Source: CAZYME01 sp964648115
Lineage (GTDB): Bacteria; Pseudomonadota; Gammaproteobacteria; Legionellales; Legionellaceae
Assembly (NCBI GenBank): GCA_964648115.1
Contig: CAZYME010000005.1
Location: forward strand, 37,861 to 101,860
Length of the DNA stretch: 64,000 nucleotides
Reading direction: 5' to 3'
The notes below the pieces were generated by a model that made no database searches, was not told the DNA's origin, and saw nothing but the letters and a program-made list of their open reading frames with translations. The first letter of the stretch is position 1; every line of letters begins with the position of its first letter. Positions 33,050-42,395 of this stretch are shown one piece after another. A program made the position numbers and the translations under genes.

Positions 33050-34498
33050 ATGATGCACTCTTATGTTGAAGATAATGTAAAACCCGCCTATGACGATGTT
33101 ATCAGCGATATTGCTGATTATGTGTTAAACACAAACATAGATAGCACTGCTGCTTATGAAACAGCGCGGCTTTGTTTAATGGACACACTGGGTTGTGGTA
33201 TGTTGGCGCTTAATTTTAGCGAATGTACTAAGCTTCTCGGGCCGATTGTCCCCGGTGCTGTGCTGCCCAATGGAGCACGCGTGCCTGGCACACAGTTTGA
33301 GTTGGATCCTGTGCAGGCAGCGTTTAATATAGGCACGATGATTCGCTGGCTTGATTTCAATGATACATGGCTGGCTGCAGAATGGGGGCATCCATCTGAC
33401 AATTTGGGGGCAATATTAGCCGTTGCAGATTACGTTAGTCGTCAGAACGAACAACAGGGGAAACCTGTGCTTCGTATGCACGATGTCTTAACAGCGATGA
33501 TTAAGGCACATGAGATACAAGGCTGTATAGCACTTGAAAACAGCTTCAACCGTGTTGGATTGGACCATGTGTTTTTAGTAAAAGTTGCAAGCGCTGCTGT
33601 AGCTGCCCAGCTATTTGGTGGTGATAAAGATACCATCTTAAGAACACTTTCACAGGTGTTTGTGGACGGGCAAAGTCTGCGGACTTATAGGCACGCACCT
33701 AATGCAGGCTCTCGCAAATCGTGGGCAGCAGGAGATGCTACAGCACGTGCTGTACGATTGGCACTTATCGCAGCTACCGGTGAAATGGGTTACCCCAGCG
33801 CATTAAGCGCGTCGACCTGGGGATTTTACGACGTACTTTTTGACAGTAAACCATTTAAATTTCAGCGCCCTTACGGTAGCTACGTCATGGAAAACGTCCT
33901 GTTTAAATTATCATACCCAGCTGAATTTCATGCGCAAACAGCTGTAGAATGTGCAGTTATACTACATCCTCAAGTTAAAGCCCGATTTGATGATATTGCT
34001 CGTATTGAGTTAGTGACGCATGAATCCGCTATTCGTATTATCAGTAAACAAGGAGCGTTGCATAACCCAGCAGACCGCGATCATTGCTTACAATATATGG
34101 TAGCTATTGGTTTATTGCATGGTGATTTACGTGCTGAGCATTACGAAGATGATGTGGCATCCGATCCTCGCATTGATGTATTGCGAGAAAAAATGGTTGT
34201 TAGTGAAAACGAGCAGTTTTCACGCGATTACCATGCGCCTGAAAAACGCTCTATCGCTAATAGTATTAAGTTGGTTTTTAAAGATGGCAGTGAAAGCGAG
34301 CTAGTTACGATTGAATATCCAATAGGGCACCGACGTCGAAGGGAAGAGGGCTTACCGGTCTTACTTGCCAAATTCAAACGGAACCTGAACACACGCTTCT
34401 CATCAGAGCGAACCGATGAAATCATCCATAAAATGGACGACCCAAACGCGTTGGCTACAATGTCAGTATTAGACTTTATGGAAATGTGGCGGGGCTAG
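33050..34498 (+). CDS. prpD: 2-methylcitrate dehydratase PrpD
   Basis: Dehydrates 2-methylcitrate to 2-methylaconitate. 482 residues of the MmgE/PrpD family: CLMDTLGCGMLAL, the IRWLDFNDTWLAAEWGHPSD region, RKSWAAGDATARAV and PYGSYVMENVLFK. Start is ATG 33050 or the immediately following ATG 33053; five bases after prpC. AcnA may complete the isomerisation step, since no prpF or acnD is present here. Confidence 0.95.
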   Translation: MMHSYVEDNVKPAYDDVISDIADYVLNTNIDSTAAYETARLCLMDTLGCGMLALNFSECTKLLGPIVPGAVLPNGARVPGTQFELDPVQAAFNIGTMIRWLDFNDTWLAAEWGHPSDNLGAILAVADYVSRQNEQQGKPVLRMHDVLTAMIKAHEIQGCIALENSFNRVGLDHVFLVKVASAAVAAQLFGGDKDTILRTLSQVFVDGQSLRTYRHAPNAGSRKSWAAGDATARAVRLALIAATGEMGYPSALSASTWGFYDVLFDSKPFKFQRPYGSYVMENVLFKLSYPAEFHAQTAVECAVILHPQVKARFDDIARIELVTHESAIRIISKQGALHNPADRDHCLQYMVAIGLLHGDLRAEHYEDDVASDPRIDVLREKMVVSENEQFSRDYHAPEKRSIANSIKLVFKDGSESELVTIEYPIGHRRRREEGLPVLLAKFKRNLNTRFSSERTDEIIHKMDDPNALATMSVLDFMEMWRG

Positions 34499-34516
34499 GT
34501 ATATTGTACCGCTTAT

Positions 34517-34546
34517 GGTTCCTCGCCAATCAATGGGCGAGGAACC
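34517..34546. terminator. Hairpin between convergent prpD and cysteine-peptidase genes
   Basis: Perfect 11-base stem GGTTCCTCGCC / GGCGAGGAACC with an eight-base loop. No T-run follows on either strand, so it is either an unusual bidirectional terminator or an RNA-stabilising hairpin. Confidence 0.5.
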
Positions 34547-34571
34547 TACGATTAGCCTAATTAGGGCACTT

Positions 34572-35654
34572 TTACGATTTTCTAATCCGTTGCGCGTCGA
34601 TTGCAAACGTAGCAAAATAATCATACGACATATAATAATCGCCATGGTCGCCAGCTTCTTTACCCCATGAATTCCTTAAGGTAAACAATCCCTTATGCTT
34701 TACGCCCAGATCGTCAATAGCTACGGCATAGTCATCGTAACCAGTAACAATCATTGCGTGCAAACCGTACTGTAATCCAGGATTAGTACCATCAATAAAA
34801 TCTAGTGTATCTTTTTCAATTTTAGCGCTCAACACCCAACTGTCATTTGTCCTTGTAGTATGAAACTTACCTACGGCACCGTTTGCACCTAAGTTAATAT
34901 CAACCAGAATTACGCCAAATAGTAATCGATCTTTTCCATTCAATGCCGTTTTTACATCCTGAATTGTTTTCTTAGCACTCGGATTATCCGCAAGAGTAAA
35001 TTGGTCTATTACAGAAGACCATCCCACTTTCTTGCTTACAGAGGTACTAAGTTGGTGATATTCATAAGGAGACATCTCCGTAGAGGGTGTATTTGAGTCT
35101 TGGGTTGGATATTCCGTTAGGCCCCCGCAACCATTTGCAGTTTGCTGTTGTTTATTTATGACGCCGAAAATAGCTATCTCATCTAAAACAGCCAATGGGT
35201 TAGATCCATTCCATCCACTTGGAATGTGTGCATTTTTTTCAAGGAAATTACCCAATTGTAGCAAGCATAACTGGCTTATGTTGCTTCCATTATTCAGAGC
35301 AGCATCAATTGCGGCTGTTGCTGCAAAAGTGACACATGAGCCGTGACGGCCTTGATCTAATACAGGTACATCGCTCATACCCAACTGAATTTTACTTGTT
35401 AACTTTTGAGCGGAAAATTGTTGTTCTGTTTGTTCGAGGTGATTGCTAAGTTTATTTTTTATTTGTTCTTGTGCGGCATCCGATAACTCAACTTTCAACA
35501 ATGTAACCTCTTTCACCCTGGACTGAGCACTACCGCGCAGAGAATAGTCGGTGATAGGAATAGTTTGCTCTAATGTACCAGTAATTTTCACACTTTCAGC
35601 GCCAACGCTACCGCTTGCCAATATAAGAAAAAATGCCCATCGTGATAAACGCAT
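34572..35654 (-). CDS. Secreted C1-family (papain-like) cysteine peptidase
   Basis: 360 residues with a signal peptide (RWAFFLILASGSVGAES) and a propeptide-like region to about residue 90. Catalytic elements are in papain order: Cys107 in DQGRHGSCVTFAA, the histidine in YGLHAMIVTGYDD and the asparagine in LRNSWGKEAGDHG, followed by YYMSYDYF. It resembles the C1 peptidase Lpg2622, a reported type II secretion substrate of L. pneumophila; orthology is my inference. Monocistronic, convergent with prpD. Confidence 0.85.
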   Translation of the reverse strand: MRLSRWAFFLILASGSVGAESVKITGTLEQTIPITDYSLRGSAQSRVKEVTLLKVELSDAAQEQIKNKLSNHLEQTEQQFSAQKLTSKIQLGMSDVPVLDQGRHGSCVTFAATAAIDAALNNGSNISQLCLLQLGNFLEKNAHIPSGWNGSNPLAVLDEIAIFGVINKQQQTANGCGGLTEYPTQDSNTPSTEMSPYEYHQLSTSVSKKVGWSSVIDQFTLADNPSAKKTIQDVKTALNGKDRLLFGVILVDINLGANGAVGKFHTTRTNDSWVLSAKIEKDTLDFIDGTNPGLQYGLHAMIVTGYDDYAVAIDDLGVKHKGLFTLRNSWGKEAGDHGDYYMSYDYFATFAIDAQRIRKS

Positions 35655-35752
35655 AATTAAAACGCCTTGAGTAAATTAATCTGTAATGCCCAAGGGATTT
35701 TACCGAAAGGATTATGAATTGGCAAGATGTAAAAATAAAGAACAAAAAATAC

Positions 35753-36571
35753 TTATAGCCGTCTGTGTAATCCAGCTGCTGTCATTATCTTTGTAGCAAT
35801 TTCTTCTATTGAATAGCGTGTTGAGTTGAGAAAAGGGATATTTTCTTGTTGATACATCGCCTCAACTTCAGAGATTTCAATACGGCATTGTTCTGCCGAA
35901 GCATACTGACTGTTAGGTCGGCGTTCTGTACGAATATGTTGTAAGCGTTCTGAATCAATTGTTAAACCAAATAATTTTTTCTTATAAGGTTTTAAAGAAT
36001 CTGGTAAACGGAAATCTGATAAATCCTCATCGGTGAAAGGATAGTTTGCTGCAAGTATCCCAAATTGTAGCGCCATGTATAGGCAACTAGGTGTTTTTCC
36101 GCAACGTGACACTCCAATTAAGATAATATCGGCCTTGTCGTAATCGCGCGTTTTTATGCCATCATCATGTGCTAATGTGTAATTAACTGCTTCAATTCGT
36201 TGGTTATAGGTCTCAATGTCCGCAACCCCGTGTGTGCGTCCTACTGTGTAAGAAGATTTTGCATCAAGCTCTTGTTCAAGAGGGGCAAGAAACGTGCTGA
36301 ACAAATCAAAAATACATGCTTCGGATTGATTAATATAGGCATTAATCTCCGGATTAACTAATGTCATGAAGATCAATGGCTTAATACCTGTTTCTTCATA
36401 GCATCTATTAATACGAGCAATCAATATATCTGCCTTTTCCATTGAATCAAGGTAAGGGACAGTCTCTTTTTCAAATTCGATATTTTCAAACTGTGTCATT
36501 AGACTATGCGCCAATGACTCTGCGGTGATACCGGTCCCATCCGAAATTATAAAAACATATCGCTTCATCAA
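35753..36571 (-). CDS. ppsR: Phosphoenolpyruvate synthase regulatory protein PpsR
   Basis: Bifunctional ADP-dependent kinase and Pi-dependent pyrophosphorylase that inactivates and reactivates PEP synthase. 272 residues: YVFIISDGTGITAESLAHS at the N-terminus and the P-loop-like ILIGVSRCGKTPSCLYMA (residues 150-167), then KKLFGLTIDSERL. DUF299 family, normal length. ppsA is not in the window. Confidence 0.93.
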   Translation of the reverse strand: MMKRYVFIISDGTGITAESLAHSLMTQFENIEFEKETVPYLDSMEKADILIARINRCYEETGIKPLIFMTLVNPEINAYINQSEACIFDLFSTFLAPLEQELDAKSSYTVGRTHGVADIETYNQRIEAVNYTLAHDDGIKTRDYDKADIILIGVSRCGKTPSCLYMALQFGILAANYPFTDEDLSDFRLPDSLKPYKKKLFGLTIDSERLQHIRTERRPNSQYASAEQCRIEISEVEAMYQQENIPFLNSTRYSIEEIATKIMTAAGLHRRL

Positions 36572-36721
36572 TGAAATATCCTATATCAAAAAATAACGGC
36601 TAATTTATTTGTGCATACTTGGCAATATCTATACTATCTGCTATGTTGATTAAAATCATTAAGTTACTAGTTAATTTGTAATATTTAATAAATCCTGGAA
36701 ACATCATCTTTAGAGATCCAT

Positions 36722-37198
36722 ATGGAACAAGATCGCTATCAAAAAAATCACATATTATTTGTTATAGGTTTATTTTCATTAGTCGTTTGTTTGAGTTTAT
36801 TCGCGCTTAGCTTTTATATTATGCCTAATTTGTTATTCGGATGGCACTATGATACGCCAACATTTATTGTCAATGCGGTAGAGTGGATGCAATACACCTA
36901 CAATTATACCGCCACAGGGGCGTCTAAAACTGTATTTTTTGCTGTATTTTTCTTAGCACTATTTTTTGCAGGTATTGCTTACTTCTGCTCCAATCGAATA
37001 GATAATCAAATTTATAGTTCCGAATTACAAAGCAATAAAAAACCCAAGATAATAGAAGATGGTTCCAAAGATGATGGGCTCCGATTGGCGTTAAAAATTC
37101 TATTTTTTACCATGCTTATATTTGCTGCGGGAGCATTATTTGAATGGTTCATCTATACTCCACCTCAATCAGAACAGTTTACCACTAACACTAATTAG
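36722..37198 (+). CDS. Orphan inner-membrane protein
   Basis: 158 residues with three hydrophobic segments, at about 11-35, 66-90 and 118-140 (ALKILFFTMLIFAAGALFEW). A soluble loop rich in Lys and Asn lies between the second and third. No catalytic motif seen and no family recognised. It precedes the Sel1-like gene by 31 nt on the same strand, suggesting an operon. Probably a Legionellaceae-restricted membrane protein. Confidence 0.65.
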   Translation: MEQDRYQKNHILFVIGLFSLVVCLSLFALSFYIMPNLLFGWHYDTPTFIVNAVEWMQYTYNYTATGASKTVFFAVFFLALFFAGIAYFCSNRIDNQIYSSELQSNKKPKIIEDGSKDDGLRLALKILFFTMLIFAAGALFEWFIYTPPQSEQFTTNTN

Positions 37199-37229
37199 TG
37201 ACGATGCGGCATAAGTATGAGGAGCTTTT

Positions 37230-37817
37230 ATGTGTTTCATTAAACGTTTTAAAATCAATAGATTAAATAAAAAATTAAAATCTATGCGACAAAATCGCGT
37301 TCATAATCAACCCAGTGAAGACATATTACAGAAGGAGAGGGCTGATTATCATAAGTTAGCCGGAATTTACAAATCTCTAGAGGGCAAAAAAAAATACCCT
37401 TTCGCACGTGACATGGCATTGGAGTGTTACCGCGCTGCATCGACAATAGATGATTCTGTTGCACAGTATGAACTTGGTAAAAGTTTATTGAATGAAGCAA
37501 AGTTCAGAGAAGAGCTGCAGGATAACAATGTTTTTGCTAGCCCAAGTAATGAGCGTCAAGCGAAACAATTATATGAAGAAGCTCATGCATATTTGCTAGC
37601 TGCTCAAAAACTAAAACACATAGAGGCTAAGCGTTTGTATGGTTTGTGTTACATCAATGGTTGGGGTGTTCCTGTGGATAAAGCCAAGGGGTTTGAGTTG
37701 GTCGTTGCCAGCATTGAGCAGGAAAATAGCTGGGACAGAGTTCCTCAAATTTTCGCGGCAATAGGGTTAAATAAGCCGGAATTTTTTTCTGCATTAACGC
37801 AGCATAAAAATAAATGA
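37230..37817 (+). CDS. Sel1-like/TPR-like repeat protein
   Basis: 195 residues, basic N-terminus (FIKRFKINRLNKKLKSMRQN), then helical repeats: MALECYRAASTIDDSVAQYELGKS-like region and YLLAAQKLKHIEAKRLYGLC followed by YINGWGVPVDKAKGFEL, a good match to a Sel1 unit. No signal peptide. Such repeats mediate protein contacts. ATG follows GAGGAGC; downstream of the three-helix membrane protein, so it may bind that partner at the inner membrane. Confidence 0.7.
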   Translation: MCFIKRFKINRLNKKLKSMRQNRVHNQPSEDILQKERADYHKLAGIYKSLEGKKKYPFARDMALECYRAASTIDDSVAQYELGKSLLNEAKFREELQDNNVFASPSNERQAKQLYEEAHAYLLAAQKLKHIEAKRLYGLCYINGWGVPVDKAKGFELVVASIEQENSWDRVPQIFAAIGLNKPEFFSALTQHKNK

Positions 37818-37924
37818 CCCTGAGAATATAAAAAAATCTGGATTTTTTGCTGACATTAAGTTAACTTCAATTCGAGAGAAGAAACATATAAATTAATAGT
37901 AAAACAGTAACATCGTAGTCGAAT

Positions 37925-38066
37925 TGTACTTATTTAAGGAATACAGACTTAAAATAGTCCGTCGTTGCGAGCGTAGCAATCCAGCGGCCCTAATGCCGCT
38001 CAGATAAAATCACTGGATTGCTACTCTACGCTCGCAACGACGAATATCCCTTAAGCAAGTACCATT
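37925..38066. repeat. Long palindromic repeat, family A copy 3
   Basis: Core arms 37960-37984 and about 38014-38042 are inverted copies built on CGTCGTTGCGAGCGTAG and CAATCCAG. The unit extends outward symmetrically (GTACTTATTTAAGGAATA at 37926-37943, mirrored by CTTAAGCAAGTACC at 38051-38064). Same orientation as copy 1. It occupies most of the 318-base gap before the outer-membrane protein gene. Confidence 0.85.
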
Positions 38067-38135
38067 TGTATCGTAGCGCGCATTATGTGTCGCTCCATAC
38101 GGGCTACATTGATTGGTTACTCTATGGATGGCTTT

Positions 38136-39017
38136 ATGATAAAAAAATTGAGTGTCTACACTCTGTCTTTGTTAACGTATTCAAATTTAACATTTGCAGC
38201 AGAAATGCACCCATCTTTTGCATCTGATATGTCAAAAACTGGTTTATTTGTTAAATTAGGTGAAAGTTATAACCCAGTTAAATTTGATCAATATCTTAAA
38301 GCCAACGGCATTTCGAATATCTTCAATAGATCAACTTTAGTTGCTTTTGGGGCCTCTGGTGGGCCAGCTAACCCTTATCATGCCACACAATCTACATTTT
38401 CTCCCGAAACCCAAATGGGCTATTTCAAGCACTTTACAAAAAGCGACAAGCTATGGGGCGTTAAATTTTTATCTAATTATTTGGGGATAATTTCTACCGA
38501 CAAAGATCTTGATTCTCTACAGATGGATTCCCGCACAAATACAGCAGCTAACTATTCATCGAAGGCTTCTTTTGCGAGCAATGTTACCCAAACCAGTATT
38601 AACCATGAATTAGCTTTATTGGCATTTGTCGGGCACTCATTTACAAAAAGTCATGTATATTTAGGAGCAGGTCCTTCATTGTTTGGATCACAATCTCATT
38701 TTTATGATGTAACTGGATATGCAGATGACACTGGTAATCATGTAGGTATTACGGGTATGCCGAGTAGTTTATCTAATTCTAAATGGATGTGGGGTGGCGC
38801 TGCGCAAATGGGTATGACTTACTACATTAACCCTACTTGGGTATTGGATTTGAGTTATACTTACGCCATCACAGGGCTTTATTCCGCAATAAACAATACT
38901 TCATCGCCTTTAAATAATACCGTGGGTAGTTATTCAACATTGTATACAAACAACTCTCAACGAGTAACTGCGCAAGCAGTAACAGTCTCAGTGAACAAGG
39001 TATTTTCGCTTTTTTAA
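38136..39017 (+). CDS. Outer-membrane beta-barrel protein
   Basis: 293 residues from ATG 38136 (GGAT six bases upstream); an in-frame ATG at 38085 is less likely because it lacks a good RBS and delays the signal peptide. Signal peptide IKKLSVYTLSLLTYSNLTFA. The mature part alternates polar and aromatic residues, with stretches such as SHVYLGAGPSLFG and YYINPTWVLDLSYTYAI, and ends in Phe, as outer-membrane barrels do. No specific porin family recognised. Confidence 0.72.
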   Translation: MIKKLSVYTLSLLTYSNLTFAAEMHPSFASDMSKTGLFVKLGESYNPVKFDQYLKANGISNIFNRSTLVAFGASGGPANPYHATQSTFSPETQMGYFKHFTKSDKLWGVKFLSNYLGIISTDKDLDSLQMDSRTNTAANYSSKASFASNVTQTSINHELALLAFVGHSFTKSHVYLGAGPSLFGSQSHFYDVTGYADDTGNHVGITGMPSSLSNSKWMWGGAAQMGMTYYINPTWVLDLSYTYAITGLYSAINNTSSPLNNTVGSYSTLYTNNSQRVTAQAVTVSVNKVFSLF

Positions 39018-39111
39018 AGCTCCCTGGTTTTACTGAACCTAAATTGACCTAAAAGTGGTACCACAATTTCTTATTGTATTTCATCTTATTGTTTAGCCAA
39101 CAAGGTTTATA

Positions 39112-40419
39112 ATGATAATTAGGCTGCTATACGTAGTATTTTCAATGGCTGGAATACTTTTTTCAACAACGCAAGCAGCCTCACTATCTGCAGTAGAAAA
39201 ACAAATTAGTAAATATATAACTCAACAAAAAGATGAACAGCTTTCTTTATTGGAAAAATTAGTCAATATTAATAGTGGTACTGCTAATATTTCTGGCGTT
39301 CGCCAAGTTGGAAAAATTTTACAATTGCAATTTGAGCAACTGGGATTTAAAACCCGATGGGCAGAAGAACCTGCAAATATGCATCGAGCACCCACATTGA
39401 TTTTAGAGCGAAAAGGTACAACAGGAAAAAAACTACTACTCATAGGTCACTTAGATACAGTTTTCCCAAAGGACAGTTTATTCCAAAAATTTGAGCGATA
39501 TGGAAATATTGCCACAGGGCCAGGTGTAATTGATGATAAAGGAGGAGATCTTGTTATTCTCTATGCATTAAAAGCATTGCAAGCTGCTCATGTTCTTGAT
39601 AATACTACCATTACTATCGTGTTAACTGGCGACGAAGAAGACTCTGGAAAACCAACAACCATTTCAAGAAAACCACTATTTGACGCCGCTCAGGAGAGTG
39701 ATATTGCTTTAGATTTTGAGTGGGCTATTACTTCTAATACAGCAACCATTGCTCGCAGAGGTATTACTAATTGGATGCTCAAAACGCAGGGAAATGAGGC
39801 TCACTCTTCTGAAATTTTTCAGAAATCAGCTGGCTACGGAGCTATTTTTGAGTTAACACGCATCCTTAACACCATGCTTACACAACTTTCAGGAGAAAAA
39901 TATTTATCTTTTAGTCCAGGACTTATTTTCGGTGGAACAACTATTAATTATGACAAAAATAAGTCACAAGGTTCGGTTTTCGGAAAAGGTAATGTTATTG
40001 CTAGAACTGCCATGTCAAAAGGAGACTTACGGTTTTTAACGCCTCATCAAAAACAAGATGCAGAGAAACGAATTTTAGCAATCGTGAAAAAACATTTACC
40101 TGGCACTAGTGCTTCAATTAATTTTCAAGATGGAATTCCCGCCATGCCACCCAGTTCTAATAATTTAGAGCTATTGAAAAAATATAGTCGTATAAGTAGC
40201 GACTTAAAATATGGGCCAATTCTACCTCTTGATCCAGGAGTTCGCGGTGCTGGTGATATTTCTCATATAGCATCTATAGTATCTGCTAATTTGGCCGGTT
40301 TAGGTGCATTAGGGACTGGGGCTCATTCAGCAAAAGAAACATTGAAGATTGATTCCTTACCTATCCAGACACAACGCGCGGCCTTACTAATTTACCGACT
40401 GATCCATATTAAACAGTGA
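39112..40419 (+). CDS. Periplasmic M20 metallopeptidase (carboxypeptidase G2-like)
   Basis: 435 residues with a signal peptide (MIIRLLYVVFSMAGILFSTTQAA, cut after Ala). Metal sites: LLIGHLDTVFPKDS, GPGVIDDKGGDLVI, LTGDEEDSGKP and the C-terminal GAHSAKET histidine. Likely glutamate carboxypeptidase-type exopeptidase acting outside the cytoplasm. Distinct from the cytoplasmic M20 gene in the ast operon (4619-5833). Monocistronic. Confidence 0.88.
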   Translation: MIIRLLYVVFSMAGILFSTTQAASLSAVEKQISKYITQQKDEQLSLLEKLVNINSGTANISGVRQVGKILQLQFEQLGFKTRWAEEPANMHRAPTLILERKGTTGKKLLLIGHLDTVFPKDSLFQKFERYGNIATGPGVIDDKGGDLVILYALKALQAAHVLDNTTITIVLTGDEEDSGKPTTISRKPLFDAAQESDIALDFEWAITSNTATIARRGITNWMLKTQGNEAHSSEIFQKSAGYGAIFELTRILNTMLTQLSGEKYLSFSPGLIFGGTTINYDKNKSQGSVFGKGNVIARTAMSKGDLRFLTPHQKQDAEKRILAIVKKHLPGTSASINFQDGIPAMPPSSNNLELLKKYSRISSDLKYGPILPLDPGVRGAGDISHIASIVSANLAGLGALGTGAHSAKETLKIDSLPIQTQRAALLIYRLIHIKQ

Positions 40420-40490
40420 TCTATAAATTACACCGGTAAAATTTAAGCATTATGTGGCCCTTTTCATCAGGAACCCGCCTGGAGCTCAGA

Positions 40491-42179
40491 TTATGCTTTT
40501 GTTGATGCCATAATATAGTGACTCATGTTTTTAGCAAGCTCCTCTTCATCAAAGAAAAACATACCCTTAATTTCTTGTTGTAATAAAAAAACCTCGTCTT
40601 TGTTTCTTGCTCGAATGGCTATTTTAATTTTAGGGTTTAGTCCGCGAGCTATATTAACAATGTGTCTTAGATTAAACACATCCGGGGTTGAGATAACTAA
40701 TATTGCAGCATGCTCAATGCGAGCTTGGACCAAAATAGCCGGCTCTGATGCCGGGCCATATACTGCTAATGTTTTATTTTGCCGCAATTGTGCAACAATC
40801 TCGCGATTTTGATCTATTACAACATATGAAATACTCTTTTCCAGTAGTTTTTTTGTAATAAATTTACCGACCTTCCCATACCCTATAATTACGACGTGTT
40901 CTAATAAGTGTTTTTTTGCTTTTGAGAAAGGTAGTTTACCCAAAGGATCCGCGGTCCGTTCAAGCTCTTTTACCCAAGTGTAATGGGTGCGCACCCAAGC
41001 TTGAAGTGGCTCAATTATTTTAAAGAGAAGGGGGTTGATTGCAATCGAGATGAGAGCGCCTGCAATAATTAGCTCTTGTCCTTCGAGGGGAAGCAAATGC
41101 AAACGAACCCCAAGGCTTGCAAGAATAAAGGAAAACTCTCCAATTTGTGCGAGGCTTGCAGACACGGTAAGTGCGGTAGTTAATGGATACCTAAAAGTAA
41201 GAACCAAAATTGCGGCTACAATGGATTTGCCTAGCACAATAATGCCCACTACGGCTAAGATCCGGAAGGGCTCTTCCACAAATATGAGTGGGTTAAACAA
41301 CATGCCTACAGAGACAAAAAATAGTACGGCAAAAGCATCGCGAAACGGTAAGGACTCTTCTGCAGCACGGCGGCTGAATTTTGACTCTCTAATAATCATC
41401 CCAGCAAAAAATGCACCTAGGGCAAAGGATATTCCAAATAGCTTAGAAGCTGCAAAGGCAATGCTAACTGCTGCAACTATAATACATAAGGTAAAAAGCT
41501 CTCGAGAGCCCGTTCGCGCAATATGCCATAATATTTTCGGAAATACTAAACGACCAATTACCAACATGACGACAACAAATGCAACGACCTTGAAAATTGT
41601 TAATCCGAGGAGAGCAGCCCAATGTTGAGTTTCGCCTAATGTATGACCTTCGCCAACCCATTCAGCAATTAAAGGTAAAAAGACTAGCACTAGAACCATT
41701 GCTAAATCCTCAACCACGAGCCATCCTACAGCTATTTGCCCATTGATAGAGCCCAAGAGACTTCGGGCTTCAAGGGACCTGATGAGAACCACGGTGCTAG
41801 CGACTGATAACGCCAGACCAAAGACTAGCGCGCTATATATATTCCACCCCCAGAAAATGGCGAGTAAAGCGCCTAAAAATGTAGCTGCAATAATTTGTAG
41901 CAGCGCACCGGGGAGGGCAATCTTGCGTGTTTCTAATAAATTTTCTAGAGAAAAGTGCAGGCCAACCCCAAACATCAACAGCATGACCCCCATCTCAGCA
42001 AGTTCCGTAGTGATCTCTGTGTTAGCAACAAACCCTGGGGTAAATGGGCCGAGCATAACGCCTGCTAATAAATAACCAACAAGGGAGGGCAGTTTTAGTT
42101 TAACTGCAATAAATCCCATGATTAAAGATAAGCTTAAGGCGGTAGCGAGTGTGGTTATTAATGGTAAATTATGAGGCAT
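40491..42179 (-). CDS. CPA2-family cation:proton antiporter (YbaL/KefB-like)
   Basis: 562 residues. The first 380 residues are a 12-13-helix Na+/H+ exchanger domain (LSLIMGFIAVKLKLPSLVGY, LAGVMLGPFTPGF, FGVGLHFSLENLL). Then a TrkA-N (RCK) domain starts at about residue 415 with HVVIIGYGKVGKFITKKLL (GxGxxG). The C-terminus FFFDEEELAKNMSHYIM fits the YbaL/RosB group rather than KefC. Probably exchanges K+ for H+. It sits next to the heat-shock cluster but with a separate start; such antiporters also occur in proton/heat-stress loci. Confidence 0.9.
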   Translation of the reverse strand: MPHNLPLITTLATALSLSLIMGFIAVKLKLPSLVGYLLAGVMLGPFTPGFVANTEITTELAEMGVMLLMFGVGLHFSLENLLETRKIALPGALLQIIAATFLGALLAIFWGWNIYSALVFGLALSVASTVVLIRSLEARSLLGSINGQIAVGWLVVEDLAMVLVLVFLPLIAEWVGEGHTLGETQHWAALLGLTIFKVVAFVVVMLVIGRLVFPKILWHIARTGSRELFTLCIIVAAVSIAFAASKLFGISFALGAFFAGMIIRESKFSRRAAEESLPFRDAFAVLFFVSVGMLFNPLIFVEEPFRILAVVGIIVLGKSIVAAILVLTFRYPLTTALTVSASLAQIGEFSFILASLGVRLHLLPLEGQELIIAGALISIAINPLLFKIIEPLQAWVRTHYTWVKELERTADPLGKLPFSKAKKHLLEHVVIIGYGKVGKFITKKLLEKSISYVVIDQNREIVAQLRQNKTLAVYGPASEPAILVQARIEHAAILVISTPDVFNLRHIVNIARGLNPKIKIAIRARNKDEVFLLQQEIKGMFFFDEEELAKNMSHYIMASTKA

Positions 42180-42342
42180 CTATGATTCCAATCCTTGGAG
42201 CACTATACACTTTGAGGTTATCGTTTGAGCACCCATAAGTAAAGCGGTTATCGCGGCATTGCTTAGCAGGGACCGAGTCAGGATACCTGTAAAATTGACG
42301 GGTTTAACTTTTAAAGCGGCATTTTAGGGAGTGTTCATTGAG

Positions 42343-42366
42343 AGCAGTTAATTAACCGCTCTCGGA
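42343..42366. repeat. Near-perfect palindrome after hsp20, partly shared with the right end
   Basis: GAGAGC and GCTCTC flank GTTAATTAAC with one mismatch overall. The 17-base half GTTAATTAACCGCTCTC recurs at about 63787-63803. It lies 30 bases after the hsp20 remnant and could act as its transcript end, though no T-run follows. Confidence 0.55.
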
Positions 42367-42395
42367 GAGGGGCCAGAAAGACCCCTTGTAGTTCA

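Noticed and set aside
41035..41628. 197-codon plus-strand ORF
   Set aside because: Antisense to the CPA2 antiporter gene; low-complexity translation without a domain.
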